In this document: one piece after another, positions 47,787 through 58,438 of the stretch | How the letters are laid out: every line of letters starts with the position of its first letter | Numbering within the stretch: position 1 is the first letter of the stretch | DNA from: an uncultured Lachnospiraceae bacterium | Lineage (GTDB): Bacteria; Bacillota; Clostridia; Lachnospirales; Lachnospiraceae | Reading direction: 5' to 3' | DNA: 64,000 nt | NCBI GenBank assembly: GCA_951802115.1 | Contig: CATOPL010000015.1 | Location: forward strand, 1-64,000 | The notes under the pieces: generated by a model | Told to the model about the DNA's origin: nothing | Database searches by the model: none | Seen by the model: only the letters and a program-made list of their open reading frames with translations | Program-made: the position numbers and the translations under genes

Positions 47787-48125
47787 ATGAAACATCGTTT
47801 TGAAACGCAGAAACGTAACTCCTTCTATGGTAATCTCATCATTTCTGCTGCCGTTTTCTGCATTGTGCTGTCTGTATTTACTCTGGGTGTTTCCAGAATA
47901 TCAGATCAGACAGACGCACAGGCAATGCAGACGCTGAGGCAGGCGCTGAACCGCGGAATCATTCACTGCTATACGCTGGAAGGAGCTTACCCGGAAAATC
48001 TTCAATATCTGAAAGACCATTACGGCCTTACTTATGATGAAGAACGTTTTTTTGTAGATTATCAGGTACTGGGCAGCAATATCCTGCCGGAGGTTACAAT
48101 TATAGACAGGAGGGACAGACAATGA
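47787..48125 (+). CDS. pilin-like small membrane protein
   Basis: single N-terminal TM; 'EGAYPENLQYLKDHYGL' resembles pseudopilin C-terminal regions. Confidence 0.6.
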   Translation: MKHRFETQKRNSFYGNLIISAAVFCIVLSVFTLGVSRISDQTDAQAMQTLRQALNRGIIHCYTLEGAYPENLQYLKDHYGLTYDEERFFVDYQVLGSNILPEVTIIDRRDRQ

Positions 48126-48607
48126 GATTTCAGCCCCGGCACAGACATGTCATTGATCTGATTTTTCCAATTTCACTGTTCTTTGTATTTGCCGCATCTG
48201 CTCTCAGCGTATTGATACTGGCTGCAGATCTCTATGCTTCTACAACAGATCAGCTAAATGTCAATGATGAAAACCGCACGGCACTGTCTTATATTTCCGA
48301 AAAGATACGTCAGAATGATTCAGGCGGCGCCGTTGATACCCTTTCTATTGACGGAGTCGACTGTCTTGCACTGTCAGCAGTCTACAACGGAACGCCCTGC
48401 ACTACCTATATTTATGCATACGACGGTCTGCTGAAAGAATTGTTTATTAATGATGGAATTTCTTTCTCTCTGAATGAAGGACAAGATATTATGCAGATCG
48501 CCTCGCTGTCTATCAGCCGTCTGGACGAACACCTCTATCTGTTTACAACCGTTGACAGTACCGGCACTGAAAGTTCGGTTATTGCAGCAGAAAGGAGCGT
48601 ACCATGA
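48122..48607 (+). CDS. DUF4860-like small membrane protein
   Basis: single N-terminal TM, beta-rich ectodomain; overlaps both neighbouring genes. Confidence 0.6.
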   Translation: MRFQPRHRHVIDLIFPISLFFVFAASALSVLILAADLYASTTDQLNVNDENRTALSYISEKIRQNDSGGAVDTLSIDGVDCLALSAVYNGTPCTTYIYAYDGLLKELFINDGISFSLNEGQDIMQIASLSISRLDEHLYLFTTVDSTGTESSVIAAERSVP

Positions 48608-49080
48608 AGAAACCTTCTTCCCGTCGTTCCGGCCTTCTTTTAATGGAACTTATTATATCCATCCTGTTTTTCTCTCTGATCAGCGCCGTATGCCTCCAGC
48701 TGTTTGTAAAGGCAAGGCTTCTTGGCAGAGAGACAAAAGAACTGGATATGGCAGTCAGATGTGCTGTTTCGGCTGCAGAACTTCTGAACGGGGCAGATGA
48801 ACCGTTAGCCTCTATTGCCGCGCTTTATCCGGAATCTTATATTCCTGCAGAAGGAGGTATCACACTTTTATTCGACGCAGATTTTCGTTCCTGCAACAGT
48901 ACAGACATGGTTTATCAAATGGATGTTCTGCTCCTGCCGGAAGACGATCAGACCGTTTCATGGTCCGTCGTCCTGTATGGAGATCACCATACCAGGGAAA
49001 TTTACCGCCTGGACGGCGTGTCTTACCGATGTCTGATTCCACAGGACAGTTCACAGCAGAAAGGAGTATTGACTGCATGA
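48604..49080 (+). CDS. pseudopilin with class III signal peptide
   Basis: KKPSSRRSG|LLLMELIISILFFSLIS: Gly at -1 and Glu at +5. Confidence 0.75.
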   Translation: MKKPSSRRSGLLLMELIISILFFSLISAVCLQLFVKARLLGRETKELDMAVRCAVSAAELLNGADEPLASIAALYPESYIPAEGGITLLFDADFRSCNSTDMVYQMDVLLLPEDDQTVSWSVVLYGDHHTREIYRLDGVSYRCLIPQDSSQQKGVLTA

Positions 49081-49559
49081 AAAAAACATCCTCTCCAATC
49101 ACCAATATCGGTTCTGTGTCTCTGCTGATGATATTTATTGTACTGTGTCTGGCCGTCTTCTCAACGCTTTCGCTCTCGGGATCACTCAGCGAATATCGCT
49201 ACAGTCAGAAGATTGCACAGCATCATGCAGATTATTACAACGCATCTGCTTCTGCATCCAGAATATTAAGGGAAATTGATCAGATCCTGCATTTGTCTTA
49301 CGACGAACAGACAGAACAATACTACGACACAATCGAAAAACAACTGGCACTTTTAGACGGTGTAGAGGCAGATCTGATATCGGAGCCCCCTTCCATCACT
49401 TATAAAATACCCATTGACGATTCCCAGTCACTGCGAATCATGCTGGCACTAAATGCTCCGGATGAGCTGAAAAAAGGTTACTATCGAATTACCGCCTGGC
49501 AGGAAATCCCGTCTTCAGAGTGGAACGGGGATGACAGCCTGAATCTTATGACATTCTAA
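49077..49559 (+). CDS. pilin-like small membrane protein
   Basis: MKKTSSPITNIGSVSLLMIFIVLCLAVFSTLSLSGS; single N-terminal TM; ATGA overlap with the upstream gene. Confidence 0.65.
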   Translation: MKKTSSPITNIGSVSLLMIFIVLCLAVFSTLSLSGSLSEYRYSQKIAQHHADYYNASASASRILREIDQILHLSYDEQTEQYYDTIEKQLALLDGVEADLISEPPSITYKIPIDDSQSLRIMLALNAPDELKKGYYRITAWQEIPSSEWNGDDSLNLMTF

Positions 49560-49576
49560 ACAGGAGGATACAAATT

Positions 49577-50641
49577 ATGATTACTGCAAAAGAACTGCTT
49601 GAGAAAGCTGTCCATCAGAAAGCTTCGGATATATTTATTGTAACGGGGCGTCCCGCCTCCATGCGGGTAAACAACAACCTGATCATGAACGACGAACAGC
49701 GATTAATGCCGGCCGATACAGAGAAGCTGATACAGGAAATCTATAAAATCGCAGAACGTTCCATCGAACAGCTTTTACAATCCGGAGATGATGATTTTTC
49801 ATTCCCGATACCCGGTATGTCCAGATTCCGTGCCAGTACTTATAAACAAAGAGGTTCTTTGTCCGCAGTGATCCGTCTGATCGCCACCTCTCTTCCTGAA
49901 CCGGATTCCATTGGAATTCCGGAGAACATCATATCTCTGGGAAGATTTTCAAAGGGTCTGGTACTGGTAACCGGACCTGCGGGAAGCGGAAAATCCACCA
50001 CGCTCGCCTGTATCATTGACCACATCAACCGTTATCAGGAAAAACATATTATTACACTTGAAGACCCGCTGGAGTTTTTGCACAGACACGATAAGAGCAT
50101 TGTCAGTCAGAGAGAAATCAACACGGATACAGAGAGTTATACGACTGCTCTTCGTGCCGCTCTTCGTCAAAGTCCCGATGTCATCCTGTTAGGAGAGATG
50201 CGCGACTACGAAACCATGCAGGCTGCTATGACAGCGGCAGAAACCGGACATCTTGTTTTTTCCACTCTGCACACTACCGGCAGCGCCAAAACTGTGGACC
50301 GCATCATAGACGTATTTCCGCCCAGTCAGCAACGACAGATTGCGGATCAGCTCTCCATGGTGCTGCAGGCTGTAGTTTCTCAGCAGCTCGTTCCGACAAC
50401 GCAGGGCGTGCTCACCCCTGCCTTTGAGCTGATGACCGTCACCCCTGATATCCGCAGTATGATCCGCGGGAAAAAGATCCCGCAGATCGATGGCAGGATC
50501 TATTCATCTCCGGGCACTGCACAGGATATGTTCTCGATGGACAACTGGCTTCTGGATCTGTACAACAAAGGACTGATCACCCGCGAAACTGCCGTCGAAC
50601 ATGCAACGCTTCCGAGGCTTTTAGGTCCCAAGCTGCTTTAG
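49577..50641 (+). CDS. PilT-type type IV pilus ATPase
   Basis: 'ASDIFIVTGRPASMRVN', 'VTGPAGSGKSTTLACIIDHIN', 'VILLGEMRDYETMQAAMTAAETGHLVFSTLHT'. Confidence 0.93.
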   Translation: MITAKELLEKAVHQKASDIFIVTGRPASMRVNNNLIMNDEQRLMPADTEKLIQEIYKIAERSIEQLLQSGDDDFSFPIPGMSRFRASTYKQRGSLSAVIRLIATSLPEPDSIGIPENIISLGRFSKGLVLVTGPAGSGKSTTLACIIDHINRYQEKHIITLEDPLEFLHRHDKSIVSQREINTDTESYTTALRAALRQSPDVILLGEMRDYETMQAAMTAAETGHLVFSTLHTTGSAKTVDRIIDVFPPSQQRQIADQLSMVLQAVVSQQLVPTTQGVLTPAFELMTVTPDIRSMIRGKKIPQIDGRIYSSPGTAQDMFSMDNWLLDLYNKGLITRETAVEHATLPRLLGPKLL

Positions 50642-50746
50642 AATGAACTTTAACTGCACAACTTTTTAAATCCCGTCCCTGTATTCAGCTTTCATACAAA
50701 TAGATATAGACTGCTGATCACAGGAACGGGATTTTATTCTGACCCG

Positions 50747-51199
50747 CTATTTATTATATTTTGCCTCAATATCACAGATTTTCTGAACGCGCTCTGCGTG
50801 CCTTCCACCCTCAAACTCAGTATTAAAAAATGCGTCCAGTATCATCTTCGCCATTTCATTACCGACCACACGCGCTCCCATAGCAATGATCTGAGATGCA
50901 TTATGTTTTGCAGTCATCATTGCCGAATACGGCTCACTGCACACTGCAGCACGGATTCCCGGCACTTTGTTCGCTGCCAGAGAAATGCCGATGCCTGTCC
51001 CACAGATCAGCACGCCTTTCTCCACTTCTCCTGTCTTGACGGCCTCTGCCACTTTCAGCCCCTGATCCGGATAGTCAATACGTACAGATGCATCATATGC
51101 TCCATAATCCACGCACTCATATCCTTTCTCTGTCATATAGTCCATCAGTTCCTTTTTCAGATCAATGGCAGTATGATCACAGCCAAATCCAACTTTCAT
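50747..51199 (-). CDS. rpiB: ribose-5-phosphate isomerase B
   Basis: 'VGFGCDHTAIDLK', 'GVLICGTGIGISLAANKVPGIRAA'. Confidence 0.95.
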   Translation of the reverse strand: MKVGFGCDHTAIDLKKELMDYMTEKGYECVDYGAYDASVRIDYPDQGLKVAEAVKTGEVEKGVLICGTGIGISLAANKVPGIRAAVCSEPYSAMMTAKHNASQIIAMGARVVGNEMAKMILDAFFNTEFEGGRHAERVQKICDIEAKYNK

Positions 51200-51312
51200 A
51201 ATAAGACCCTCCAAAATATAATTTTATGTCTGTGTTTTCAGTATAACAAATGTACGCCAAATCTTCCACCTCAAATTATAACTGCAGAAAATTTTATTTC
51301 ATAATATCTGAA

Positions 51313-52251
51313 TTAATAATCAATCCGTATTTTCAGCGCCTGCTGATAATTTTGAATCACTGCCGTCGTACACTCTCCACCATACTCCCCGTCCAGCGTC
51401 CAGGGAACCAGCCCGTCCGCTTCCACCTGAAGACGGGCTGTGCGAAATGAATACATATATTTGGAATCAATTTCTTTTAAAATGATTGCACCCAGGATTT
51501 CCTGCAGTTCTGCCGCATTTTTTGGTGTCTTAATAAAAGTCACCTCGAATACTCCGTCATCAAACTGCACTTTTCTGCCTATGATGCTTTTAAAACCGCC
51601 CACCGAGCGAGAATTTGTCACCATTCCAAAGATAAAGTCTCCTTCCGCCTCCAGTTCACGACTACGTATACTCATATGATAAGAAGGAATATTTGTCAGA
51701 CGTTTCATACCTTCCAGAAGATACGCCATATGTCCGAGCACATTTTTTACATTCTGCTTGGTTGAATATGCCACATCCGTAAAAATGCCAAACGCAGCAA
51801 TATATACAAAATGCTCATCATTAAAAGTCCCCATATCGCACGGAAAATCTTTCCCTTCCACTGCGATATGCGCCGCCTTCAGCATATTTCTTGGAATCTT
51901 AAGGCTCCTTGCAAAGTCATTGACCGTGCCGGAAGGGATATAGCCAATAGGAATCCTGCTGGCACGCCTCATCATTCCCTGCACCACTTCATCCATCGTA
52001 CCGTCGCCGCCGCTGCACACTACCAGATCATAATCATCCGGCAGCTCTTCAATCTGTTTTACCGCATCCTTTTTTTCCCTGGTCGGATGTACTGTCAGTT
52101 CATATCCGGCGTCAGAAAAAATCTGCAGAATATGAAACAGCTTTGTCCGTATCTGTTCCCGTCCCGAATGAGGATTGTAGATAAAATAAAGCTTTTTCCC
52201 ATCTTTCATGATAAAACACCTCGATTCATCCAAATAGGAAAACAACCGCAA
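51313..52251 (-). CDS. diacylglycerol kinase/lipid kinase family protein
   Basis: 'YNPHSGRE', 'VVCSGGDGTMDEVVQGM', 'GYIPSGTVNDFARSL'. Confidence 0.93.
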   Translation of the reverse strand: MRLFSYLDESRCFIMKDGKKLYFIYNPHSGREQIRTKLFHILQIFSDAGYELTVHPTREKKDAVKQIEELPDDYDLVVCSGGDGTMDEVVQGMMRRASRIPIGYIPSGTVNDFARSLKIPRNMLKAAHIAVEGKDFPCDMGTFNDEHFVYIAAFGIFTDVAYSTKQNVKNVLGHMAYLLEGMKRLTNIPSYHMSIRSRELEAEGDFIFGMVTNSRSVGGFKSIIGRKVQFDDGVFEVTFIKTPKNAAELQEILGAIILKEIDSKYMYSFRTARLQVEADGLVPWTLDGEYGGECTTAVIQNYQQALKIRIDY

Positions 52252-52253
52252 AA

Positions 52254-52754
52254 TCAGCGGATCAACGCCCCCAGCAAACCATAAGAAAGAATTGACATGA
52301 TGATCGTTGCAATCACGATCCCCAAAAGTACTGCCGGAAATGCTTTTTTAAACTTTACTCCCAAAAGCGAAGCGATCAGGGACCCGGTCCAGGCTCCCGT
52401 TCCGGGCAGCGGAATACCGACAAACAGAACCAGCCCCCAGAACTCGTATTTTTCTATCTGATCACTCTTGCCCATGGCACGGTTTTCCAGTTTCTCCACC
52501 ATAGGCCGGAACGTCCTGGTATGTTTGAGCCAGTTGAACACAGGCGTGATCAAAAGCAGAATAAACGGTACCGGAATGATATTACCGATCACACAGAACC
52601 AGATCGCCCTTACAATATCGATATTTAAAAATGAAGCAGCCAGAAGTCCGCCCCGAAGCTCCAGAATAGGAACCATAGAAATGACAAATACGATCATTTC
52701 TTTGGATACTCTGCCCTGCAGAACCTCCATAAACCAGGTTATCAAATTGTCCAT
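52254..52754 (-). CDS. COG2426-type small multidrug export protein
   Basis: 'MVPILELRGGLLAA', 'FVGIPLPGTGAWTGSLIASLLGV'. Confidence 0.88.
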   Translation of the reverse strand: MDNLITWFMEVLQGRVSKEMIVFVISMVPILELRGGLLAASFLNIDIVRAIWFCVIGNIIPVPFILLLITPVFNWLKHTRTFRPMVEKLENRAMGKSDQIEKYEFWGLVLFVGIPLPGTGAWTGSLIASLLGVKFKKAFPAVLLGIVIATIIMSILSYGLLGALIR

Positions 52755-52756
52755 AT

Positions 52757-53830
52757 CTATACTTCCTTTCTCTGCAAAGCCTTATAGCCCTCCAAAAACG
52801 CATACAGTGCTTCCATCTGCTCATCTGTTCCGATCGTTATCCTCAGATACTGATCAATTCTCGGAACATCAAAATAACGTACAAAAATACCTTCTTTTCT
52901 AAGCTCTTCATAAAGCTCCCTGGCCTGATACTCCGGATGTGTGACAAACAGAAAATTTGTGCTGGAATCCAGCGAACGAAAACCAAGTTCCGAAAGCCGT
53001 TCCCGCGCCTGTTCCCGCGTTCTGATAATCTTCGCCACCGTCTCCTGAAAATAGGCTTCATCCAGCACAGCCTCCACACCCAGCTTCAAAGCAAGCTGAT
53101 TCATAGTATAGGAATTAAAAGAATATTTCACATCATTCAGATATCGAATCAGTAGCGCATTTCCCACCGCAAATCCAATCCGCATTCCTGCCATAGAACG
53201 GGATTTGGAAAAAGTCTGTACGACCAGAAGATTATCATACTTTTCCACCAGACTAAGTGCGGATTCCGCACCAAAGTCCACGTACGCCTCGTCGACAATA
53301 ACAACGACATCCCGATTATGAAGAAGAATATCTTCCACATCAGAAACTCCCATGGCCAGAGAAGTCGGTGCATTCGGATTCGGAAAAATAATGCCTCCAT
53401 TTTCCCGGTCATAATCTTCTTTTACAATCCGAAAATTCCCGTCCAAAGCCGGTGTCTCATAGGGAATCCGGAACTCTTCCGCCCATACCGGATAAAATGA
53501 ATAGGTAATATCCGGAAACAGAATCGGTTTTCCGGAATTAAAGAATGTCATGAAAGCCAGTGCAAGCACATCATCCGAACCCACTCCCACAAAGATCTGA
53601 TCCTGTGCCACATGATAACGCTCTGCCAGAGCTTCCACCAGAACAGAAGACTTAGGATCCGGATACAACCGCAGACAGTCTGTCCGGAATTCCTTCAGCG
53701 ATTTTTCCACCCCAGGAGCCGGAGGATACGGATTTTCGTTCGTATTCAGTTTGATCATCCCGGGTCTGTTCGGCTGATCACCGGGAGTATAAGGCGTTAC
53801 TCTCCGGATATTCGCTTCCCATGCTCTCAT
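52757..53830 (-). CDS. hisC: histidinol-phosphate aminotransferase
   Basis: 'KLNTNENPYPPAPGV', 'VDEAYVDFG', 'TFSKSRSMAGMRIGFAVGN'. Confidence 0.93.
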   Translation of the reverse strand: MRAWEANIRRVTPYTPGDQPNRPGMIKLNTNENPYPPAPGVEKSLKEFRTDCLRLYPDPKSSVLVEALAERYHVAQDQIFVGVGSDDVLALAFMTFFNSGKPILFPDITYSFYPVWAEEFRIPYETPALDGNFRIVKEDYDRENGGIIFPNPNAPTSLAMGVSDVEDILLHNRDVVVIVDEAYVDFGAESALSLVEKYDNLLVVQTFSKSRSMAGMRIGFAVGNALLIRYLNDVKYSFNSYTMNQLALKLGVEAVLDEAYFQETVAKIIRTREQARERLSELGFRSLDSSTNFLFVTHPEYQARELYEELRKEGIFVRYFDVPRIDQYLRITIGTDEQMEALYAFLEGYKALQRKEV

Positions 53831-54735
53831 TTGTTTTCTCCTTTTAAAACAGCAGTTCCTTTCTCTGCCATAAAAATCGGGTGATACGACAGCTTTGCCT
53901 TTCTTAATCCTTCATCCCCGGTATCATCCTCGCGGTTTACATATTTGTATTGCGACACTTCGTGTTCCAGAAACTGCTGATTAATCATTGGATATGCTCC
54001 CCGAATATCCGCATATGCTTTTTCAATATGCACTACAAACGTATCCTCGGACACCGGTTCGCCCAGAGTAAAGGCAATTACCTCTCCTCCCGCTCTCAGT
54101 ACTCCGCCGCAAAGCTTCAGCTCTTTTTGAAGACGCAGAGAATTCAAAGCGACACACATCTCTTTATTTTTCTCCGGATCTTCTTCACAGCCGTTATACT
54201 CTCTCCAGCGAAGAGCCATCTGAAAACATTCTTCCACATTGTCATCATTTAAAGGTTCATAGCTCCAGTCCGGGTGAGCCGCTTTAAACTGATTGATATG
54301 ATTCTTTTTCCCATGGTATTTCTTTCCCGACAAACGAATCAGCTTCTCTGTTTCATAGACATAATCCTCGGGATCTCTGGGCCATGCGACCTCGAACATT
54401 TCCGGAAAATTCTGTTCAAGTTCTTCATACTCTTTTTTGCTCATTCCATGAAACCGAAGCACATATCCCTGCTCCTGACATTCTCGCATCAGTCTCTTAA
54501 CTGCTTCTTTTCTGTCCCCGTTTCCGGCCGGATACATATAAGAATAATTCCCGTCAAATATACATCGAAATACTGCCGTTCCTTCTATCTCCGTCCACAC
54601 CAGATCGTAAAATCTCGCCCACAGATAAATATTGGCAAATGATCTCTCACACCCTTGAAACCCCTGATATTCCAAATAAGAAACAATCTTTTCCCGGTCT
54701 GTAAGTTCCGGTTTTTTAAATAGAATCTCTGTCAT
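53827..54735 (-). CDS. DUF2156 domain protein
   Basis: 'ANIYLWARFYD', 'GKKYHGKKNHINQF', 'MINQQFLEHEV..YKYVNREDDTGDEGLRKAKLSYHP'. Confidence 0.88.
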   Translation of the reverse strand: MTEILFKKPELTDREKIVSYLEYQGFQGCERSFANIYLWARFYDLVWTEIEGTAVFRCIFDGNYSYMYPAGNGDRKEAVKRLMRECQEQGYVLRFHGMSKKEYEELEQNFPEMFEVAWPRDPEDYVYETEKLIRLSGKKYHGKKNHINQFKAAHPDWSYEPLNDDNVEECFQMALRWREYNGCEEDPEKNKEMCVALNSLRLQKELKLCGGVLRAGGEVIAFTLGEPVSEDTFVVHIEKAYADIRGAYPMINQQFLEHEVSQYKYVNREDDTGDEGLRKAKLSYHPIFMAEKGTAVLKGENK

Positions 54736-54840
54736 TTTTATTCTCCTGTGAAAATGGCCCGCCTGCAAAGCAGGCTTTCTGCCAATATAAACTCATGCGG
54801 AGCCGCATAGATATGGCAGCCCCGCCTTTTTTCTGAACAG

Positions 54841-55758
54841 TCACTCAAACAATCTCTCTTTATATACACCCGCCCGGATCAGCTCCTGAAAAGAACGGAT
54901 CACGGAAGGTTTATCTTCTTTATAGGTAACCCCAAACCACTTGTCTGCGGATTCAAGAACCGTCACATTCGCCTTCTTTTCCTGAATCAGCTGGTCTATA
55001 ATTGTCGGTATCAGATATTCACCTTTTGTCTTATCCGGAAGCTCTGCAAGAAAATCTGCAAATCCTGTTTTCAGTACCTGAAATATCTCCGGCGTCAGCC
55101 CCCACATGTTCATAGATACCGGACAGCGAACATCCACCGGTGTCAGACTTCCGTCTTCTTTGCGTACAGCAGCTCCTGTTTCTGTTTTTACAATATTCTT
55201 GGTTTCTGTCACTTTCGTCAGATGCCGTTCATCATCCACGCTGCAGATTCCTCTGGTCACGCCTCCGTTTTCACTCAGCGTATTGCCCAGCAGGAATCCT
55301 GCCATACAGAATTCCATCTTCTCTCCTTCGTTGTGATCCTGTATCAGGTAATCGTGAACCTTCACAAAAGCTTCTTTCCCATAATAATCGTCCGCATTGA
55401 TGACTGCAAAAGGTTCCTGCACCAGTTCATGACAGCACAGAATTGCCTGACCGGTCCCCCAAGGTTTTGTCCTTCCTTCCGGCTTTATGAACCCTGCCGG
55501 CAGATCATCAAGCTCCTGAAACGCATAGAGCGTTTCAATTCGTTTCTCCATCCTGTCTCCGATCACTTCCCGGAAATCTTTCTCCAGATCCTTACGGATA
55601 ATGAATACTACCTTATTAAACCCTGCCTCTATCGCGTCGTGAATCGAATAGTCAATGATAATCTCTCCGGACGGTCCAACCGGCTCCAGCTGTTTGATCC
55701 CGCCTCCAAAGCGGCTTCCGATCCCTGCCGCCATGACGACCAGCGTTGTCTTTTTCAT
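54841..55758 (-). CDS. sugar-phosphate nucleotidyltransferase-like protein
   Basis: 'LVVMAAGIGSRFGGGIKQLEPVGPSGEIIIDYSI', 'AVINADDYYG'; start trimmed to MKKTTLV. Confidence 0.88.
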   Translation of the reverse strand: MKKTTLVVMAAGIGSRFGGGIKQLEPVGPSGEIIIDYSIHDAIEAGFNKVVFIIRKDLEKDFREVIGDRMEKRIETLYAFQELDDLPAGFIKPEGRTKPWGTGQAILCCHELVQEPFAVINADDYYGKEAFVKVHDYLIQDHNEGEKMEFCMAGFLLGNTLSENGGVTRGICSVDDERHLTKVTETKNIVKTETGAAVRKEDGSLTPVDVRCPVSMNMWGLTPEIFQVLKTGFADFLAELPDKTKGEYLIPTIIDQLIQEKKANVTVLESADKWFGVTYKEDKPSVIRSFQELIRAGVYKERLFE

Positions 55759-55886
55759 GTTACCCTCCTGTGTATTTTCTTTATTCCTGCAGACAATAAT
55801 CATTTCCTTACCCCATAGCCTGCAGCGGAATTTTTCATTTATCAACAGAATCTGTTTTCTCCAGGCAGTCGTACGCCCCAGTCTGT

Positions 55887-57221
55887 TTACATAATACTTT
55901 TCATTGCCTCAATTACTTTTGACACATATTTTTCACACAACTCCTGTGTCGTCGCTTCCACCATCACTCTTAAAAGGGGCTCTGTTCCGCTCTCACGCAC
56001 AAGAATTCTTCCTTCAGTGCCCAGGTCCTGCTCTACCTCCTGAATCGCCGTTTTCACTTTCTTGTGTTCCAGAACCGTTTTTTTGTCAGTCACCCGAAGA
56101 TTCTGAAGAAGCTGGGGATAAATTTTAACTTCAGAAGCGAGCATGCCAAGACTTGTTTTTTTCTCAAGCAGTACTTCCATAATCTTCAGAGAGGTTAATA
56201 TCCCGTCGCCGGTCGTTGCATGTTTGCTGAAGATGATATGTCCGGACTGTTCGCCTCCCAGACGGTAACCATTCTCCATCATGTTTTCAAACACATATTT
56301 GTCTCCGACCTTCGTCTTCTGATAATTCAGGCCAATCTTGTCGCAGGCTTTATACAGACCAATATTGGACATAACCGTGGTTACGATCATATCGTCTTTG
56401 AGCTGCCCGATTTCTTTCATATATTTTCCACAAATATAAAGGATCAGATCTCCGTCTACCACATTCCCATGTTCGTCCACGGCCAGACAGCGGTCTGCAT
56501 CCCCATCATAGGCAAAGCCCACATCCAGTCCCTTTTCTTTTACAAATGCCTGAAGCGCTTCAATGTGCGTGGAACCGCAGTCCCTGTTGATATTCGTTCC
56601 ATCCGGATCGTTATGAATGACATATGTTTTGGCTCCCAGAGCGTCAAACACACTTTTGGCAATCGCAGACGCACTTCCGTTGGAACAATCCAGCCCCACA
56701 CGCATGGTTTTAAAAGACCTCGTAGGAAGAGAAATCAAATATCCGATATATCGGTTCCTGCCTGCCGAAAAATCTACAGTACGTCCTATATGCTCTTTTG
56801 TCGCCAGCGGAACTTCTTCCAGCTCACCGTCAATATAGGCCTCGATCTGCTCCTCTACAGATGCTTCCAGCTTATATCCCATACTGTTGATGATCTTGAT
56901 GCCGTTATCATAAAACGGATTGTGACTTGCTGATATCATGATCCCGCAGTCAAATCCTTCTGTGCGCACTACATAAGAAACGCTTGGTGTCGTTGTCACA
57001 TGCAGAAGATAAACGTCTGCTCCGGAAGCTGTCAGTCCTGCTACCAGAGAATATTCAAACATATAGCTGGATCTTCGGGTATCTTTTCCAATAACTACCT
57101 GTGCTTTATGATCACGCCCATAATACCATCCCAGAAAACGTCCTACTTTATAAGCATGCTCTACCGTCAAATTTACATTTGCTTCACCGCGGAATCCATC
57201 GGTTCCAAAATATTTTCCCAT
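55887..57221 (-). CDS. glmM: phosphoglucosamine mutase
   Basis: 'GKYFGTDGFRGEAN', 'GIMISASHNPFYDNGIK', 'FAYDGDADRCLAVDE'. Confidence 0.95.
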   Translation of the reverse strand: MGKYFGTDGFRGEANVNLTVEHAYKVGRFLGWYYGRDHKAQVVIGKDTRRSSYMFEYSLVAGLTASGADVYLLHVTTTPSVSYVVRTEGFDCGIMISASHNPFYDNGIKIINSMGYKLEASVEEQIEAYIDGELEEVPLATKEHIGRTVDFSAGRNRYIGYLISLPTRSFKTMRVGLDCSNGSASAIAKSVFDALGAKTYVIHNDPDGTNINRDCGSTHIEALQAFVKEKGLDVGFAYDGDADRCLAVDEHGNVVDGDLILYICGKYMKEIGQLKDDMIVTTVMSNIGLYKACDKIGLNYQKTKVGDKYVFENMMENGYRLGGEQSGHIIFSKHATTGDGILTSLKIMEVLLEKKTSLGMLASEVKIYPQLLQNLRVTDKKTVLEHKKVKTAIQEVEQDLGTEGRILVRESGTEPLLRVMVEATTQELCEKYVSKVIEAMKSIM

Positions 57222-57344
57222 TCTTTTACCCTCACTATCCATTAGCTTTTCAAATCCTGGTATTATATTATACGTAAAAAAACCGGTAATTTCAACCTGC
57301 TTTTACATTTTCTCCCGCCGGCATATATGTGAAAAGCAACCGCA

Positions 57345-58421
57345 TCAGCTCTCTTCGTTCAGACTGCTAAGCTTGGCTGCCTGATCTGCCGCGATACATG
57401 CATCAATAATTTCCTGGATATCGCCGTTCATAATCTTATCAAGCTTATATAAAGTCAGATTGATCCTGTGATCTGTCACGCGGCCCTGAGGGAAATTATA
57501 GGTTCGTATCTTTTCCGAACGGTCGCCTGTACCGATCTGGCTTCTTCTGGCTTCGGCTTCCGCATCATGCGCCTTCTGGCATTCTATATCGTACAGTTTT
57601 GCGCGCAGCAGGGCAAATGCTTTGGCTTTATTCTGAAGCTGAGACTTCTCAGTCTGGCTGTAGACAACAATCCCGGTGGGATAATGCGTCAGACGTACCG
57701 CAGAATCTGTTGTATTCACGCACTGGCCGCCGTTGCCGGAAGCTCTCATGACATCAATCCGGATATCTTTATCATCAATCTGCACATCTACTTCTTCTGC
57801 CTCCGGCATCACGGCAACCGTAATCGTAGAGGTATGAATACGCCCGCCGGATTCCGTCTCCGGCACACGCTGCACGCGATGTACACCGGACTCATATTTC
57901 ATCACCGAATATGCGCCCTGTCCTGTAACCATAAATGTTACGCTTTTCATACCGCCGATACCGATTTCGTCTGATTCCATCATCTCTACTTTCCATCGTC
58001 TTGCTTCCGCATAATGCGCATACATTCGATAGATTTCCGCCGCAAACAGAGCCGCTTCATCTCCGCCGGCTCCCGCGCGGATCTCCACAATCACATTCTT
58101 ATCGTCATTGGGATCTTTTGGCAGAAGCAAAATCTTCATCTGCTGCTCCAGCTCTGCCGTACGTTTTTTGGCTTCCGAGAGCTCCTCCTTCAGCATATCG
58201 CGCATTTCTTCATCTGATTCGCTCTCCAGCATCGCCAGGCTGTCTTCCACTGTTTCCTGACATTTTTTATATTCAATATAAGCGTCCACCAGCGGCTGCA
58301 GATCCGCCTGTTCTTTCATAAGCTTTCGGAAACGATTCTGATCGTTGACAACGGAAGGTTCCGTCAGCTCATTTGTGATTTCCTCATACCGTCTTACCAG
58401 ATCTTCTAATCTGTCAAACAT
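57345..58421 (-). CDS. prfA: peptide chain release factor 1
   Basis: '[20 protein letters not shown]', GGQ motif '[22 protein letters not shown]'. Confidence 0.97.
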   Translation of the reverse strand: MFDRLEDLVRRYEEITNELTEPSVVNDQNRFRKLMKEQADLQPLVDAYIEYKKCQETVEDSLAMLESESDEEMRDMLKEELSEAKKRTAELEQQMKILLLPKDPNDDKNVIVEIRAGAGGDEAALFAAEIYRMYAHYAEARRWKVEMMESDEIGIGGMKSVTFMVTGQGAYSVMKYESGVHRVQRVPETESGGRIHTSTITVAVMPEAEEVDVQIDDKDIRIDVMRASGNGGQCVNTTDSAVRLTHYPTGIVVYSQTEKSQLQNKAKAFALLRAKLYDIECQKAHDAEAEARRSQIGTGDRSEKIRTYNFPQGRVTDHRINLTLYKLDKIMNGDIQEIIDACIAADQAAKLSSLNEES

Positions 58422-58438
58422 CTCTTTCCTCCATTATT

